Shown: positions 1 through 7,850 of the stretch, piece after piece
How the letters are laid out: each line of letters begins with the position of its first letter
Position numbering within the stretch: the first letter of the stretch is position 1
Virus record (IMG/VR): IMGVR_UViG_3300027872_000025
Location: 1 to 22,575 of that record
DNA length: 22,575 bases
Reading direction: 5' to 3' (one strand)
Source: a virus
The notes under the pieces: model-generated
Seen by the model: only the letters and a program-made list of their open reading frames with translations
Databases searched by the model: none
Told to the model about the DNA's origin: nothing
Program-made: the position numbers and the translations under genes

Positions 1-1107
1 GATCGTCGTCTGGACGAAGCCAGGGTTCCCGGTCGAGGGGATGACGCCGTCCCACTGGCGGGTCGGGTTATTCGGGACGAACTTCGAGGCGTCGTTGTAG
101 CCGGTGAAGGTCGGGATGAGCTGGCGGCAAGGGTACACGCATCGCTCCTGGAACGACGTCCGGTTCGTGCCGGCGAAGCTCCAGTTCTTGAAGTATCTCC
201 ACTGACCATCGAAGAAGCGGACGCCGGCCGGGCCGCGCGTGTTGCCGCCGGTCTCGGTCGCGGCGCCAGGGTCCGCGAGCCCCGACTGGCTGGGCCCGGA
301 CGCGGAGAAGCTCCGGTTCCACTTTGAAGTCGAGCCGGAGATGTATAACGGATAAGGGAACTCGACCGGCGTCGCGAACGTGTTCAGAAAGCCCTGGTAG
401 AAGGACGTGTAGGTCGAGCCGATCCGGAAGATGCCGGAGAGGGCGCGCGGCGTGACGTGCAGCCAGCACTCGATCGAGCCGTCGGTGAGCGGCGTGAACG
501 ACGCGATCTCGTTCGGCGAGAGGTAGGAGAAGCCCGGCTGGTCCTCGAGGGCGAGGATGGTGTTGAAGCCGGTCATGCCGAAAAGCTGCCAGTTGAATAC
601 CGCGATGTCGGTGTCGCGGACCTCGAGGATCCCGATGAAGATCTGGTCGGCGCCGGCGTTGCCTGGCCCCTCGAGGAGGACCTCGCGCTCCAGGACCTGG
701 GTGCCGGTCCCGCCGGCGATGAGGACGTTGTTGATGTTCGAGGCAGAGGCCGCGTCGTTCCGGTTGATGACCCAGTTCTGCGTCTCGAAGGTCAGGTCAA
801 ACGTGGCATCGTCGTTGCCGGTACCGCCCGTGACGGCGACCGGGTTGCCGGGCTGCGCCGAGTAGGCGCCGCAGTTAAATATCCGGACCCCGTCGACCAC
901 GCCCGCGGCGACGCTGGTCACCTCCAGGGTAAGCGATAGGCTGTTGACGACCGTGCCGCCGGTAACGTCCAGGATATCCCCGATGGCATACCCGGTACCG
1001 CCCGCGTTGACGGCTACCGCGACGCCGTTGTCGTTCGTGGCGAGATCCAGCAGCCGAAGCAGGGCCTCGTCGTATCCGGTGACCGTTACATTGTGTGTGG
1101 CGCTCAC
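1..1107 (-). CDS. Distal tail / virion structural protein, 3' end cut by window edge
   Basis: The reading frame is open from a GTG at 1107 to the left edge: 369 codons with no stop. The start follows AGGAGG by a few bases, and that site overlaps the tape measure stop codon, so the two genes are coupled. Residues about 35-105 hold a beta-rich motif beginning GGTGYAIGD, with later AVTGGTG and NDDATFDLTF. I know this pattern from many phage virion proteins. The middle (about 115-230) and C-terminal part are rich in Asn, Gly, Ser, Thr and aromatics, as in receptor-facing or tail-tip proteins. The position directly after the tape measure is where siphovirus distal-tail and tail-tip genes sit. I do not recognise a specific named family, and the full length is unknown. 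The structural role is an inference from position and composition. Confidence 0.75.
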   Translation of the reverse strand, partial: MSATHNVTVTGYDEALLRLLDLATNDNGVAVAVNAGGTGYAIGDILDVTGGTVVNSLSLTLEVTSVAAGVVDGVRIFNCGAYSAQPGNPVAVTGGTGNDDATFDLTFETQNWVINRNDAASASNINNVLIAGGTGTQVLEREVLLEGPGNAGADQIFIGILEVRDTDIAVFNWQLFGMTGFNTILALEDQPGFSYLSPNEIASFTPLTDGSIECWLHVTPRALSGIFRIGSTYTSFYQGFLNTFATPVEFPYPLYISGSTSKWNRSFSASGPSQSGLADPGAATETGGNTRGPAGVRFFDGQWRYFKNWSFAGTNRTSFQERCVYPCRQLIPTFTGYNDASKFVPNNPTRQWDGVIPSTGNPGFVQTTI

Positions 1108-1115
1108 TGCTCCTC

Positions 1116-3296
1116 CTAGCCCAGGACCTGCCTGACGGCGTTCGGGTTTTTCTGAATTACGTTGATGATCGCCTGGGTACCTTCCGGCGTCTCGATCCCC
1201 GAGGGGATATCGGCCGGGTCGGTGACGTTGACCACGTTGACCGTGGGCGCCGCCTGCGCCGCCTGGCTGATATTCACATTCGGTTCGATGGATCCAGAGC
1301 CCACTGGATTGAATATCTCTGGCCCGCGCTCCCCGACCAGCACGGGCTGGCCGCCGCGGACGGTCCCGCCCGCCTGCTTGCCGCCGCCGAAGAGCCCGCC
1401 GACGAACGACAGGAAGCCGCCGAAGCCGCCTCCGCCGTCGCCGCCCAGGTTGCCGAGGATATCGAACACCTCCGCGGCAAGGGCCTCGGCCGCCAGCTGC
1501 TGCAATAGCTGCGCGAACTTAAACGGTAGCTCGTCCAGGCCCTCGTTGAGCGGGTCCGCGATGATCCCGGTGAGCGTGGTTTCCGCCGTCTCGGATACGT
1601 CGTCGAAGAAATCCTGCAGGGACGGCAGGGCGTCGTCGAGGGCGGCCTTTTCGTCGAGCAGCGTTTGGGTTAGATCACGGATCTTGGCGGCCTGCTCCTC
1701 GGTAGCCCCGGCTGCCAGCGCCCGGACCTCGGCGTTGACCGCGATGGCTATGTTGGTGGCGTCGAGCAGGAGTATCTCCTCCTCCAGCGCTGCGATCTCG
1801 TCGTCGAATTCTTGCGCCAAGTCGGCTGCTTCGATCTCGTCCCGCAGCGCGCGATTGGCCGCGACCCCTTCGTCGCGCAGCCTGACGAAATTCGCGCGAA
1901 GCTCATCGACCGCCTCCGAGGGCAGTAGATCGCCGAATATCTCGGCCTCGGCCGCGGCGAGGGCGAAGTCCTCCTGCAGGCGTCGGATCGCCACGTCGGC
2001 ATCGTCGCCGAGTTCGGCTTGAAGCTGGAGTGCGGCCTGCTCCTGAGCCAGCGCTATACCGAACTCCTCGATGGCGTCTCGCGCCTCGGTGATGTCGTCG
2101 GCGGCATTGGGATCGACCGGGATGCGGAATTCCTCGCCGGCCGTGGGATCCGAGAACTCCTCTCGGGTTGCCAAGCGATCCGTGAAGGCCAGAAAGCGGT
2201 CCTCGATCCCCTTAAGCTCCGCGTCGATTTCGGCGCGGGCGCCGATGGCCGTTTCTACCTGCTCGTCGAAAAACTCTCGGACGCCCGTTATCTGGCCGAA
2301 CGAAACGAACTCCAGCGCCGCCCCGAAGCGCTCCCCGATAACGCCGGTCGTGCCGATGACGTCGGCTACCAGGCCGGCAAGCTGCGTGTCCAGGCTGGTG
2401 ACGAAATCGAAGATGGCCCGGCCGCCAACGATAACGCCCTCGACGGTGGTGTTGACCCACTCGATTATTTCCTCCCGGTTCTCGTCCAGGAACAGCGAGA
2501 AATCGCGGATGGCCACGGAGATCGCACCCGTCGCCCCGGTGGCCTGATCGATGCCGCCGACGAGGAACTGAAACGAGTTTTTAAGGTTGGTGATCGACTG
2601 CGATACGGTCGGGATCGTCTTTGCAAATTGCGCGCCGAGGCCCTCGCCTCCCTCCAGGATCGCCCTGAAGAACTCCTCGGACGTTACCTTGCCCTCGATG
2701 ACCAGGTTCCGCAGACGGCCGACCGAGCCGCCGGCTTCGTCGAGGCCGCGGGCTACCGCCTGGGCCAGCGGGAACGCGCCCTCGAGGATGGAGTTGAATT
2801 CCTCGGCCCGGACGATGCCCGACGAGAAGGCCTGCGATAGTTGGCGCAGCGCACCGGATGCCTCAGAGGCCGCCCCGCCCTGAACGGCGAGGGCCTGGCC
2901 GGTGATCTCGACAAGCTCGAATAGCTCCTCCTGGGAGGCGCCTAGCTCGCCGGCAGCGATGCTGGCGCGGCTGAAGAGCGAGACCGTCGCGCCGAACTCC
3001 TGCCGCGTGTCCTGGGCGATGGCGAACAGGCGCTCGTTGGCCGCAGTCAGTTCGTCGGTACTATCGGTGACAATACGGAGGCGGTTCTGGACCTGTTGGT
3101 AGGCGTCGGCCGTGCGGATAAGCTGGCGGATACCGAGCGCGCCAACCACGCCGACGAGCGCGTTTCGGAGCGTGAAGATCCGCTGCCCGACGCCACGGAC
3201 GCGTCCGCCGAACCGCTGCAGGGCTGCCCCGCCGGCACGAAGCCCGCGCTGGATCCCCGAGGGATCTACGACGATGCGGATTACGCGATCAGTCAC
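1116..3296 (-). CDS. Tail tape measure protein
   Basis: 726 residues. The protein fixes tail length and is thought to be ejected with the DNA. Residues about 60-250 match the tape-measure N-terminal domain (TIGR02675 type), including NRLRIVTDS, a QGG segment and EEFNSILEG. A hydrophobic segment lies near residues 45-60. Long alpha-helical, Glu/Ala-rich coiled-coil stretches fill about 400-570. A Gly-rich linker (about 620-645) leads to the conserved C-terminal element VGERGPEIFNP at 654-664, a hallmark of lambda gpH-like proteins. The start is GTG and overlaps the stop of the frameshifted chaperone gene (GTGACTGA). 726 residues is at the short end for the family. At the usual approximate 1.5 angstrom per residue it would predict a tail of about 110 nm (inference). 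Confidence 0.95.
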   Translation of the reverse strand: MTDRVIRIVVDPSGIQRGLRAGGAALQRFGGRVRGVGQRIFTLRNALVGVVGALGIRQLIRTADAYQQVQNRLRIVTDSTDELTAANERLFAIAQDTRQEFGATVSLFSRASIAAGELGASQEELFELVEITGQALAVQGGAASEASGALRQLSQAFSSGIVRAEEFNSILEGAFPLAQAVARGLDEAGGSVGRLRNLVIEGKVTSEEFFRAILEGGEGLGAQFAKTIPTVSQSITNLKNSFQFLVGGIDQATGATGAISVAIRDFSLFLDENREEIIEWVNTTVEGVIVGGRAIFDFVTSLDTQLAGLVADVIGTTGVIGERFGAALEFVSFGQITGVREFFDEQVETAIGARAEIDAELKGIEDRFLAFTDRLATREEFSDPTAGEEFRIPVDPNAADDITEARDAIEEFGIALAQEQAALQLQAELGDDADVAIRRLQEDFALAAAEAEIFGDLLPSEAVDELRANFVRLRDEGVAANRALRDEIEAADLAQEFDDEIAALEEEILLLDATNIAIAVNAEVRALAAGATEEQAAKIRDLTQTLLDEKAALDDALPSLQDFFDDVSETAETTLTGIIADPLNEGLDELPFKFAQLLQQLAAEALAAEVFDILGNLGGDGGGGFGGFLSFVGGLFGGGKQAGGTVRGGQPVLVGERGPEIFNPVGSGSIEPNVNISQAAQAAPTVNVVNVTDPADIPSGIETPEGTQAIINVIQKNPNAVRQVLG

Positions 3297-4070
3297 CGCC
3301 TAGCCCCTTCTTCTGTTTGCGCTGGCGCTCTTTCGATTCATCGATGCCCTTCCAATGCGTGAGCAGGACGGTGTCGACCTTCCAGACGATCCGTTTCACG
3401 GTATCCGGGTCCAGGCCGTATGCCAGGCAGTACTCGACGATGGCCATCACGGGGATGCGCCCGCGCGGCGTCCGGCGCTCGGTTTGGAGATCCTGGTACG
3501 CCTCCCAATAGACGAAAAACCGCGCATCGATCTGCGGCGGCTCCTCGATATGCTCGGGCGCCGTAAGGCCGCGCTCCTTGTAGGCGGCGATGATCTTGTC
3601 CGAGACTTCGGCATCCCCGATCCGGAGCGCGTGATCGAGGACCGCTGTCAGTTTCCCGCCGCGGCCTCTTCGTGTTCCACGCGGAAGTTCGACCACTGCA
3701 GCGCCACGCGCTGGATGCCCTGGAAGAACTTGGGCACCCGTTTGAAGAGGGCCACCGCATTCTTCTCGCTGAACTTCAGTTTGGGATCCTTCTTGTCGGC
3801 CGGGTCGACCCACTCCCATTCCGAAATAACGGTCTTGGCGTAGATCTTCCAGAGCATTTCCCGGTCTGCGTCCTCGTCCATGTCGTCCAGGCCGTTGCCC
3901 TTCAGCCCGATGGATAGTTCCGACAGCTCCCGCCGATAGTCGGCGTTGAGCGCGGCGTCGGCTGGCCGGACCTTGACCAAGCAGATGACCTTCCCCGCGA
4001 ACTCGATCTGACACTGCCGCCCCTCGCTAATAAGCCGTTCCGATGTTTCAAAAGCCTCATAAACCCTCAC
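3289..4070 (-). CDS. Tail assembly chaperone GT fusion made by -1 ribosomal frameshift
   Basis: This is a frameshift product: complement(join(3289..3651,3651..4070)), 260 residues. Residues 1-140 are the G protein. Ribosomes then slip back one base on GGGAAAC and continue with LTAVLDHALRIG for 120 more residues of T domain, ending GLGGD. In lambda-like phages G and GT coat the tape measure, and the T domain recruits tail tube subunits; neither is in the finished virion. The T frame is open well upstream of the slip site, but that upstream part only mirrors G, has no ribosome binding site of its own, and I do not treat it as expressed. The last codons overlap the tape measure start. Gene order (tube, G/GT, tape measure), overlap, slip heptamer and hairpin all agree. 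The T domain has a tail-chaperone look but no motif I can name. Confidence 0.9.
3615..3640 (-). promoter_or_regulatory. Stimulatory hairpin downstream of the frameshift site
   Basis: Ten bases after the slippery heptamer the coding strand has CCTCGATC, a 10-base loop, then GATCGGGG. These pair over 8 positions, with one G-U wobble and mostly strong pairs. This spacing and strength fit an mRNA structure that pauses the ribosome on the heptamer. Whether it extends into a pseudoknot cannot be decided by eye. Confidence 0.7.
3648..4070 (-). CDS. Tail assembly chaperone G (unshifted product)
   Basis: 140 residues, the same length as I recall for lambda gpG. The GTG start at 4070 is preceded by GGAGG with about 5 bases spacing. 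The protein is mixed alpha/beta with a long charged C-terminal half and ends EEAAAGN. The stop TGA follows the slippery heptamer directly, so the decision between G and GT is taken at the last two codons. In the family G is made in large excess over GT and keeps the tape measure soluble and extended before tube polymerisation. It lies between the tail tube and tape measure genes, the conserved place for this pair. An 11-nt gapped inverted repeat (GGGCC/GGCCC, 4082-4097) abuts the ribosome binding site and might tune translation; that is weak inference. Confidence 0.9.
   Translation of the reverse strand: MRVYEAFETSERLISEGRQCQIEFAGKVICLVKVRPADAALNADYRRELSELSIGLKGNGLDDMDEDADREMLWKIYAKTVISEWEWVDPADKKDPKLKFSEKNAVALFKRVPKFFQGIQRVALQWSNFRVEHEEAAAGN
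3651..3657 (-). promoter_or_regulatory. -1 frameshift slippery heptamer GGGAAAC
   Basis: On the coding strand the G frame reads GCG GGA AAC TGA. The heptamer G GGA AAC fits the X XXY YYZ rule: both tRNAs can re-pair on GGG AAA after slipping back one base. The next codon then becomes CTG instead of the TGA stop. Lambda uses the near-identical GGGAAAG at the same place in its G/T genes. The -1 frame is exactly the frame that stays open to 3289. Confidence 0.92.
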
Positions 4071-4109
4071 GGTTTCCTCCTGGGCCTTTGCCGGCCCGGT
4101 CGCTGTTAA

Positions 4110-5624
4110 CTACCGGGCGAAGTTCACGCGCTGCGCGGATATCGTGTATCCGAGCGTCGAGTCGAGAATCGCCTGGTAGGTTCCGGGGATCGTGACGTCC
4201 GCGTTTTTGCCTGGGACGTCCGGCGCTCCACCGGAAAACTTGATGCGCGGCAGGTCGAAGATCATGGATCGCCCGTCCCCGCCCTGGGTGATTAGATCCA
4301 GCGACGTCTCCGCGTTGGTCAGTATGATTTGCAGGATCTCGTCGTTGTCGAAATACGTCGACAGGGTGCCCGTTACCGATAGCTCCCCGACGCCGATTCC
4401 GGATGCGCCGAACACGCCCACGGCCGGTTGGCGGCGCAGGTTGTTGTTGATTTCAATCGTCGCCTCCAGCACGAAGTTGACGCCCGCGGCGTCGATGGGA
4501 TCCACGCCCCGCCCGAGCCGCCCGATATCGTTCGAGGTGTTGTACACGTCGAACTGCTCGGCGGGTACGTCCACCGGGAGGGCTGCATACAGTTCCGGGT
4601 ACGTCGGTGAGTTATCCGACACCGCAGAGTTGAAGCCGAACCAGGTCAACGAGCCGACGGCTATCGCCTGGGGCGCAAGGGTCATGTTGAAGTTGTTCAG
4701 CGCCATGCCGAGGAATAGCTCGCGGGTGATCGGGGTGTGATCCTCGAACCGCCGCTCGACCGCGTTCTGGTGGGCGTCGATATTCTCGGCACCGTTCTCT
4801 ACCCGGCTGCCGTAGAAGGCCTGCACCTGTTCGGTAGCCGCGGCGTCCGTTGCCATACCCGTCTGCGCGTCGCTGGTCATGGTGTCGTTGGTAAGGTCGA
4901 TCTCGCGCGCCCGCGCCCACACGTTATTGCCGGCGGTAGCGAAGTCCGCGAATTTGAACCACTGCCCGATGAGCGTCGGTAGGCCAGGGCCGAAGGCATT
5001 GTCCAGGGCGCCCGCCGGGAACTGGAACACGGCGTCGCCGCCGCCTACCGTCACCGAAACGTCGCCGTTGCCCTGGGCCGCGAAGCCCGTGACGTTGATG
5101 CGGGTATCGGCGTCGGCCGTCTCCGTGCCGAGCAGGGCGTCGGTCGCCGTGCCGGCCAGCGGGTTGACGGTGAGGACGTTGACCGCGATGCCGGTGATCT
5201 CATAGATGCCGTCGCCTACGTCCCCGGTCAGCAGTTTCTGCAGCCGGATGATCTGGCCGACAATGAAGTCGGCGCCATCGTCAACGGTAACGGTACCGAC
5301 CCCGAAGGCCGTGATCTCGCCCGTGCCTAGCTTCTCGATGGTGGCGTTGTACGTCGAGAAAAGCGCGTCCTCGATGAGGCTGTCGAAGGCCTCGAACGAT
5401 AGCTCGATGCCGGTATCGCCGCCGGCCTCGGCGCCCACCAGGATCAGGTCGGTGATCTGGCGGTCGGGCCGGATCTCGTTCGACACGATGGTGTTCGGGG
5501 CGAAGGCTAGATTCGGCGTGCCGGTAAAGCGCAGCTGGTCTAGGTTGAAGGGACCGCCGGGTATCGGGGCAGTCCGCTGTGAACTTCTGAAAAAACGAAG
5601 CCCTACTCGATTTGTGTCAGACAT
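4110..5624 (-). CDS. Major tail tube protein
   Basis: 504 residues, ATG with AGGAG just upstream. It forms the rings of the tail tube. The N-terminus (about residues 20-95: start of the tube fold, then a segment on ligand-independent assembly with ...ELSFEAFDSLIEDAL) and the C-terminus (NADVTIPGTYQAIL, then TLGYTISAQRVNFAR) look like the tail tube family that pairs with G/GT chaperones (Pfam phage_tube_2-like, by my reading). At 504 residues it is far longer than usual tubes (roughly 150-320). The extra length includes a beta-rich, Gly/Asp/Thr-rich stretch at about 105-215, which looks like an inserted surface domain. It lies directly before G/GT and after the tail terminator. The tube assignment rests on order and overall look; the insert boundary is approximate. 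Confidence 0.82.
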   Translation of the reverse strand: MSDTNRVGLRFFRSSQRTAPIPGGPFNLDQLRFTGTPNLAFAPNTIVSNEIRPDRQITDLILVGAEAGGDTGIELSFEAFDSLIEDALFSTYNATIEKLGTGEITAFGVGTVTVDDGADFIVGQIIRLQKLLTGDVGDGIYEITGIAVNVLTVNPLAGTATDALLGTETADADTRINVTGFAAQGNGDVSVTVGGGDAVFQFPAGALDNAFGPGLPTLIGQWFKFADFATAGNNVWARAREIDLTNDTMTSDAQTGMATDAAATEQVQAFYGSRVENGAENIDAHQNAVERRFEDHTPITRELFLGMALNNFNMTLAPQAIAVGSLTWFGFNSAVSDNSPTYPELYAALPVDVPAEQFDVYNTSNDIGRLGRGVDPIDAAGVNFVLEATIEINNNLRRQPAVGVFGASGIGVGELSVTGTLSTYFDNDEILQIILTNAETSLDLITQGGDGRSMIFDLPRIKFSGGAPDVPGKNADVTIPGTYQAILDSTLGYTISAQRVNFAR

Positions 5625-5646
5625 GGCGGTCTCCTGTTAGCCGGTC

Positions 5647-6081
5647 TCACACCGAGCGGAATGAATCGTATTCGACCTGAGCGTTAACATTCACTTGGAA
5701 CCATTGGTTCACGCGTCCGATTTCCGTCAGGCCTGTGTTGCGAATTCGGATGCCGGTGAGGTGCGTTGACTCGCAAAAGTCGAGCAGTATTTCCGCCAGC
5801 CGATCTGCCTCTTCCTGGCCGGTATTGAACCGAACGAAAACCTGCGCTGCGAATACTACCACCCTCCTCACCTGTACACTTGCGCCCGCGCCGAGCGACG
5901 CTAGGTCCCCTGTCGCGTGAGCTAATCCAGCAGAAACATAGGCTTGCTGATTGCGCGGATTAAAACTGACGTTATCCCAGGCCACTATATCAAGGCTCTC
6001 GCCTGCCGTCGTCCAGTGCGCGCCGAAAGCGGTGCGGAACGTATCGCGGAACTCTGCCGGCGTTCGTGTCGAAGCACCCAT
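5647..6081 (-). CDS. Tail terminator / tail completion protein
   Basis: 144 residues. I choose the ATG at 6081 because it overlaps the previous stop as TAATG; longer upstream starts would run deep into that gene. The pattern of an N-terminal helix (PAEFRDTFRTAF), a strand run ending in VFVRFNTGQEEADRLAEIL, and a C-terminal segment WFQVNVNAQVEYD fits the DUF4128/lambda gpU-like tail terminator family, which caps the tail tube and joins it to the head. Its place is right: after the gp10-like gene and immediately before the tail tube gene. There are no catalytic motifs, as expected. Sequence identity in this family is low, so the call rests on length, secondary structure pattern and order. Confidence 0.7.
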   Translation of the reverse strand: MGASTRTPAEFRDTFRTAFGAHWTTAGESLDIVAWDNVSFNPRNQQAYVSAGLAHATGDLASLGAGASVQVRRVVVFAAQVFVRFNTGQEEADRLAEILLDFCESTHLTGIRIRNTGLTEIGRVNQWFQVNVNAQVEYDSFRSV

Positions 6082-6545
6082 TAGCGTAAGTCTCGCCTGC
6101 CGCCCGGGACCGACAGCGCGGCGTCGATTTGATCGTCGATCCAACCGGGCTCACTGGCCGGCGGCGATACGGCATGGCCGCCCGCGGCAAGGACGCCCGC
6201 GTAAGGCACGTTGTTTTGAATCACCAGGCGGGCTTTCGAGCGCCCGCGACTGTGCCCTTCGATCACGCCCTGGCCGCCCGCTATGGTAGTCGCGCCGTTG
6301 GAATCGGTGCCCTCCACCTCGGCCTCGTTAAAGCCGCCGACTGACACCAGCCAGTTGCGTTTGAAATGCCCACCGACGTAGCCGGCCGGGGCGCCGGCAG
6401 GGTTGACCCAATTGTCCGGGTTGCCGACGGGTGAGGCGGCGACCACGTTTCGCAGTATCGCCAGGGACGTTTCGCCGATGTCCTCGAATAGCTCGAGTTC
6501 GATCTGCCGGAGGATCTCGCGCGCGTTGAATCGCTTGGAGGCCAC
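6081..6545 (-). CDS. HK97 gp10-like neck / tail-completion protein
   Basis: 154 residues with a GTG start that shares one base with the previous stop (TAGTG). The N-terminal helix is followed by ILRNVVAASPVGNPDNW, then a Gly-rich centre (GHFKRNWLVSVGG), then NNVPYAGVLAAGGHAVSPP and PGWIDDQIDAAL. The 'N..PYA..LA.GG....P.....' arrangement is typical of the HK97 gp10 family, which sits at the head-tail interface. The neighbours are the head closure protein upstream and the tail terminator downstream, the usual order. The exact position in the neck varies between phages and is inferred here. Confidence 0.8.
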   Translation of the reverse strand: MASKRFNAREILRQIELELFEDIGETSLAILRNVVAASPVGNPDNWVNPAGAPAGYVGGHFKRNWLVSVGGFNEAEVEGTDSNGATTIAGGQGVIEGHSRGRSKARLVIQNNVPYAGVLAAGGHAVSPPASEPGWIDDQIDAALSVPGGRRDLR

Positions 6546-6913
6546 TACGGTGCCCTCACCTGGAATTTATACAGGAAATCCGTCTTGCCCGGGTGTACCC
6601 GGATGACGTCCAGCACCTCCTTCGTGGTGCCCTCGTCGACGATAGCGGAGCCGGCCGGCGGCACGGTACTGCCCAGGGAGAGCCCCGCGACCAATACCGT
6701 CTCGTCGCCCTGCTGCACGATATTGCCGTCGATCAGGCTGCGCGCAATAGGAACCACCACCGCCGGCACGACGATATCGGTGGTCTCGCTTTTCTCGTTT
6801 ACCTCCCAGGGCTTGGTCGGGTCGGCCGGCTGCCCGATAGGGATCTGCACGGTGACCTGGCGGTCCTCGCCGAACTTCCGAATCAAACGCAGAGCGGTAT
6901 CTTCGAGCGCCAT
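6545..6913 (-). CDS. Head closure (neck) protein
   Basis: 122 residues, ATG one base after the previous stop. It is a small beta-rich protein: VTVQIPIG, VVPAVVVPIAR, VQQGDETVLVAG, then VLDVIRVHPG and YKFQVRAP. A beta-barrel protein of about 110-120 residues that lies between the DnaT-like adaptor and the gp10-like protein is the usual head-closure (Hc1-type, SPP1 gp16 position) protein, which plugs the connector after packaging. The sequence shows the beta pattern and order. The function is inferred from synteny. The ribosome binding site is poor, so it is probably translationally coupled to the gene before it. Confidence 0.68.
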   Translation of the reverse strand: MALEDTALRLIRKFGEDRQVTVQIPIGQPADPTKPWEVNEKSETTDIVVPAVVVPIARSLIDGNIVQQGDETVLVAGLSLGSTVPPAGSAIVDEGTTKEVLDVIRVHPGKTDFLYKFQVRAP

Positions 6914-6914
6914 G

Positions 6915-7454
6915 CTACCCGGCCCGGGCCGTAAGGCCTGCGATGCCGACGCGTAGCCAGCGGCGTATCACTAGCTCGGCGCGCGGGAAGGGCTTAAACC
7001 GTCGCGGGCTCGTGTTTTTATAGGACGTGGCCGTCGCCAGGACATCCACCTTCTCGCTGATGCTGCCGATCTCCCGGCCGGTCTCATCGTACTGCGGGGT
7101 CGGGGCCAGCGCTGACGGGGCTGCCTCAAACGCATACTCGATGGAGGCGTTGCCGACCTCCTCCGGTATCTCGTCCGCCGGGACCAGGACGCCAAGCTCG
7201 TCGAACACCCGGTTGCGCGGCCATTCGAGCCGCTGGCTTGAGGAAAAGCGCTCTCCCTTGTAGCGGCGCCGGTAGGTCTGGTCCAGGTAGTCCGCGCCCT
7301 GTATCAAAGCCGAGCTGCGCTCCTTCGATGAGAAGGCTTTCCACGCCGTTTTCCGGTCGGAGTTTTCGAGGTACTGATCGGCGTCGTCGAGGTTCGCGTA
7401 AACGTTCGCGTCGTCGAGCCCGGTGCCGTCCTCTTTTACCAGGGTGATCGCCAT
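6915..7454 (-). CDS. Head-tail adaptor, DnaT-like family
   Basis: 179 residues. MAITLVKEDGTGLDDANVY opens the protein and is followed by a helical part with SALIQGADYLDQTYRRRYKG, then LEWPRNRVFDELGVLVP, and a basic C-terminus (RRFKPFPRAELVIRRWL). The 'A..Y.D....R..G......Q.L.WPR' arrangement is what annotators call 'DnaT-like ssDNA-binding'. In phage genomes it occupies the connector adaptor (Ad1) slot and binds the portal ring. It is a structural adaptor here because of its place between the capsid region and the head closure gene; a role in ssDNA binding would not fit the context. A TAGGAA site precedes the ATG. Confidence 0.8.
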   Translation of the reverse strand: MAITLVKEDGTGLDDANVYANLDDADQYLENSDRKTAWKAFSSKERSSALIQGADYLDQTYRRRYKGERFSSSQRLEWPRNRVFDELGVLVPADEIPEEVGNASIEYAFEAAPSALAPTPQYDETGREIGSISEKVDVLATATSYKNTSPRRFKPFPRAELVIRRWLRVGIAGLTARAG

Positions 7455-7463
7455 TTCGATTTC

Positions 7464-7841
7464 CTATTTCGTGATGTCCTGCTGGAAGATATACCGCTCC
7501 TTGGCAACGGTCAGAATCTTGCCGGCGGTATCCGTCTGTTCGATATCGTAAAAATACTCCTCTGGCTCCTGATCCGCGTCGCCGGGCGACCAGGGGAACT
7601 CCACCTCGCCGGCGGGCCCGTCGGTTATCGTGCCGACGATGCTGGCGATCTCCGTGCCGATAGGCACGCCCGGGTCCGGGTCCTCCTCGGTGTTCACGGT
7701 CATCTTGAAACCGAAGCCGGTGACGTCCAGGGCCACGACGGGGCTGCTCTCCGGGTCCAAGACGAAAATCTTATCGGGAGCGGTGTCGCCGCGTTTGCGG
7801 GCGATGCATATTCCCGCTCGGTCTGTGTCGCATGAGGCCAT
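7464..7841 (-). CDS. BppU-N-terminal-like virion protein
   Basis: 125 residues, ATG after AGGAG. It contains RKRGDTAPDKIFVLD followed by a beta strand run (VTGFGFKMTVNTEEDP) and ends EYFYDIEQTDTAGKILTVAKERYIF. That order (RGDT, a strand naming a modelled 'function', then a 'Y.Y.I......G...T.....' end) resembles the N-terminal domain of phage baseplate upper proteins. Short proteins of this type often sit just before the head-tail adaptors in siphoviruses, as here. In the sequence I see a compact beta domain with an acidic middle. The tie to a baseplate or fibre is inference. It could be an anchoring module for the long repeat protein encoded immediately upstream (10 bases away). Confidence 0.6.
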   Translation of the reverse strand: MASCDTDRAGICIARKRGDTAPDKIFVLDPESSPVVALDVTGFGFKMTVNTEEDPDPGVPIGTEIASIVGTITDGPAGEVEFPWSPGDADQEPEEYFYDIEQTDTAGKILTVAKERYIFQQDITK

Positions 7842-7850
7842 CGTCGTCTC

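Noticed and set aside
1162-2840. Plus-strand open frames of 286 and 273 codons opposite the tape measure
   Set aside because: Antisense shadows of a clear tape measure gene; Ser/Ala/Arg-biased composition and no matching start signals.
3652-4014. Upstream part of the -1 chaperone frame as a separate gene start
   Set aside because: The stretch above the slip site encodes G in the other frame, is Arg/Gly-rich, and has no ribosome binding site. The frame is reached by slippage at GGGAAAC.
4082-4097. GGGCC/GGCCC hairpin as a terminator between tail tube and G
   Set aside because: The stem is only 5 bases, no T-run follows, and the genes must be co-expressed; at most it tunes the G ribosome site.
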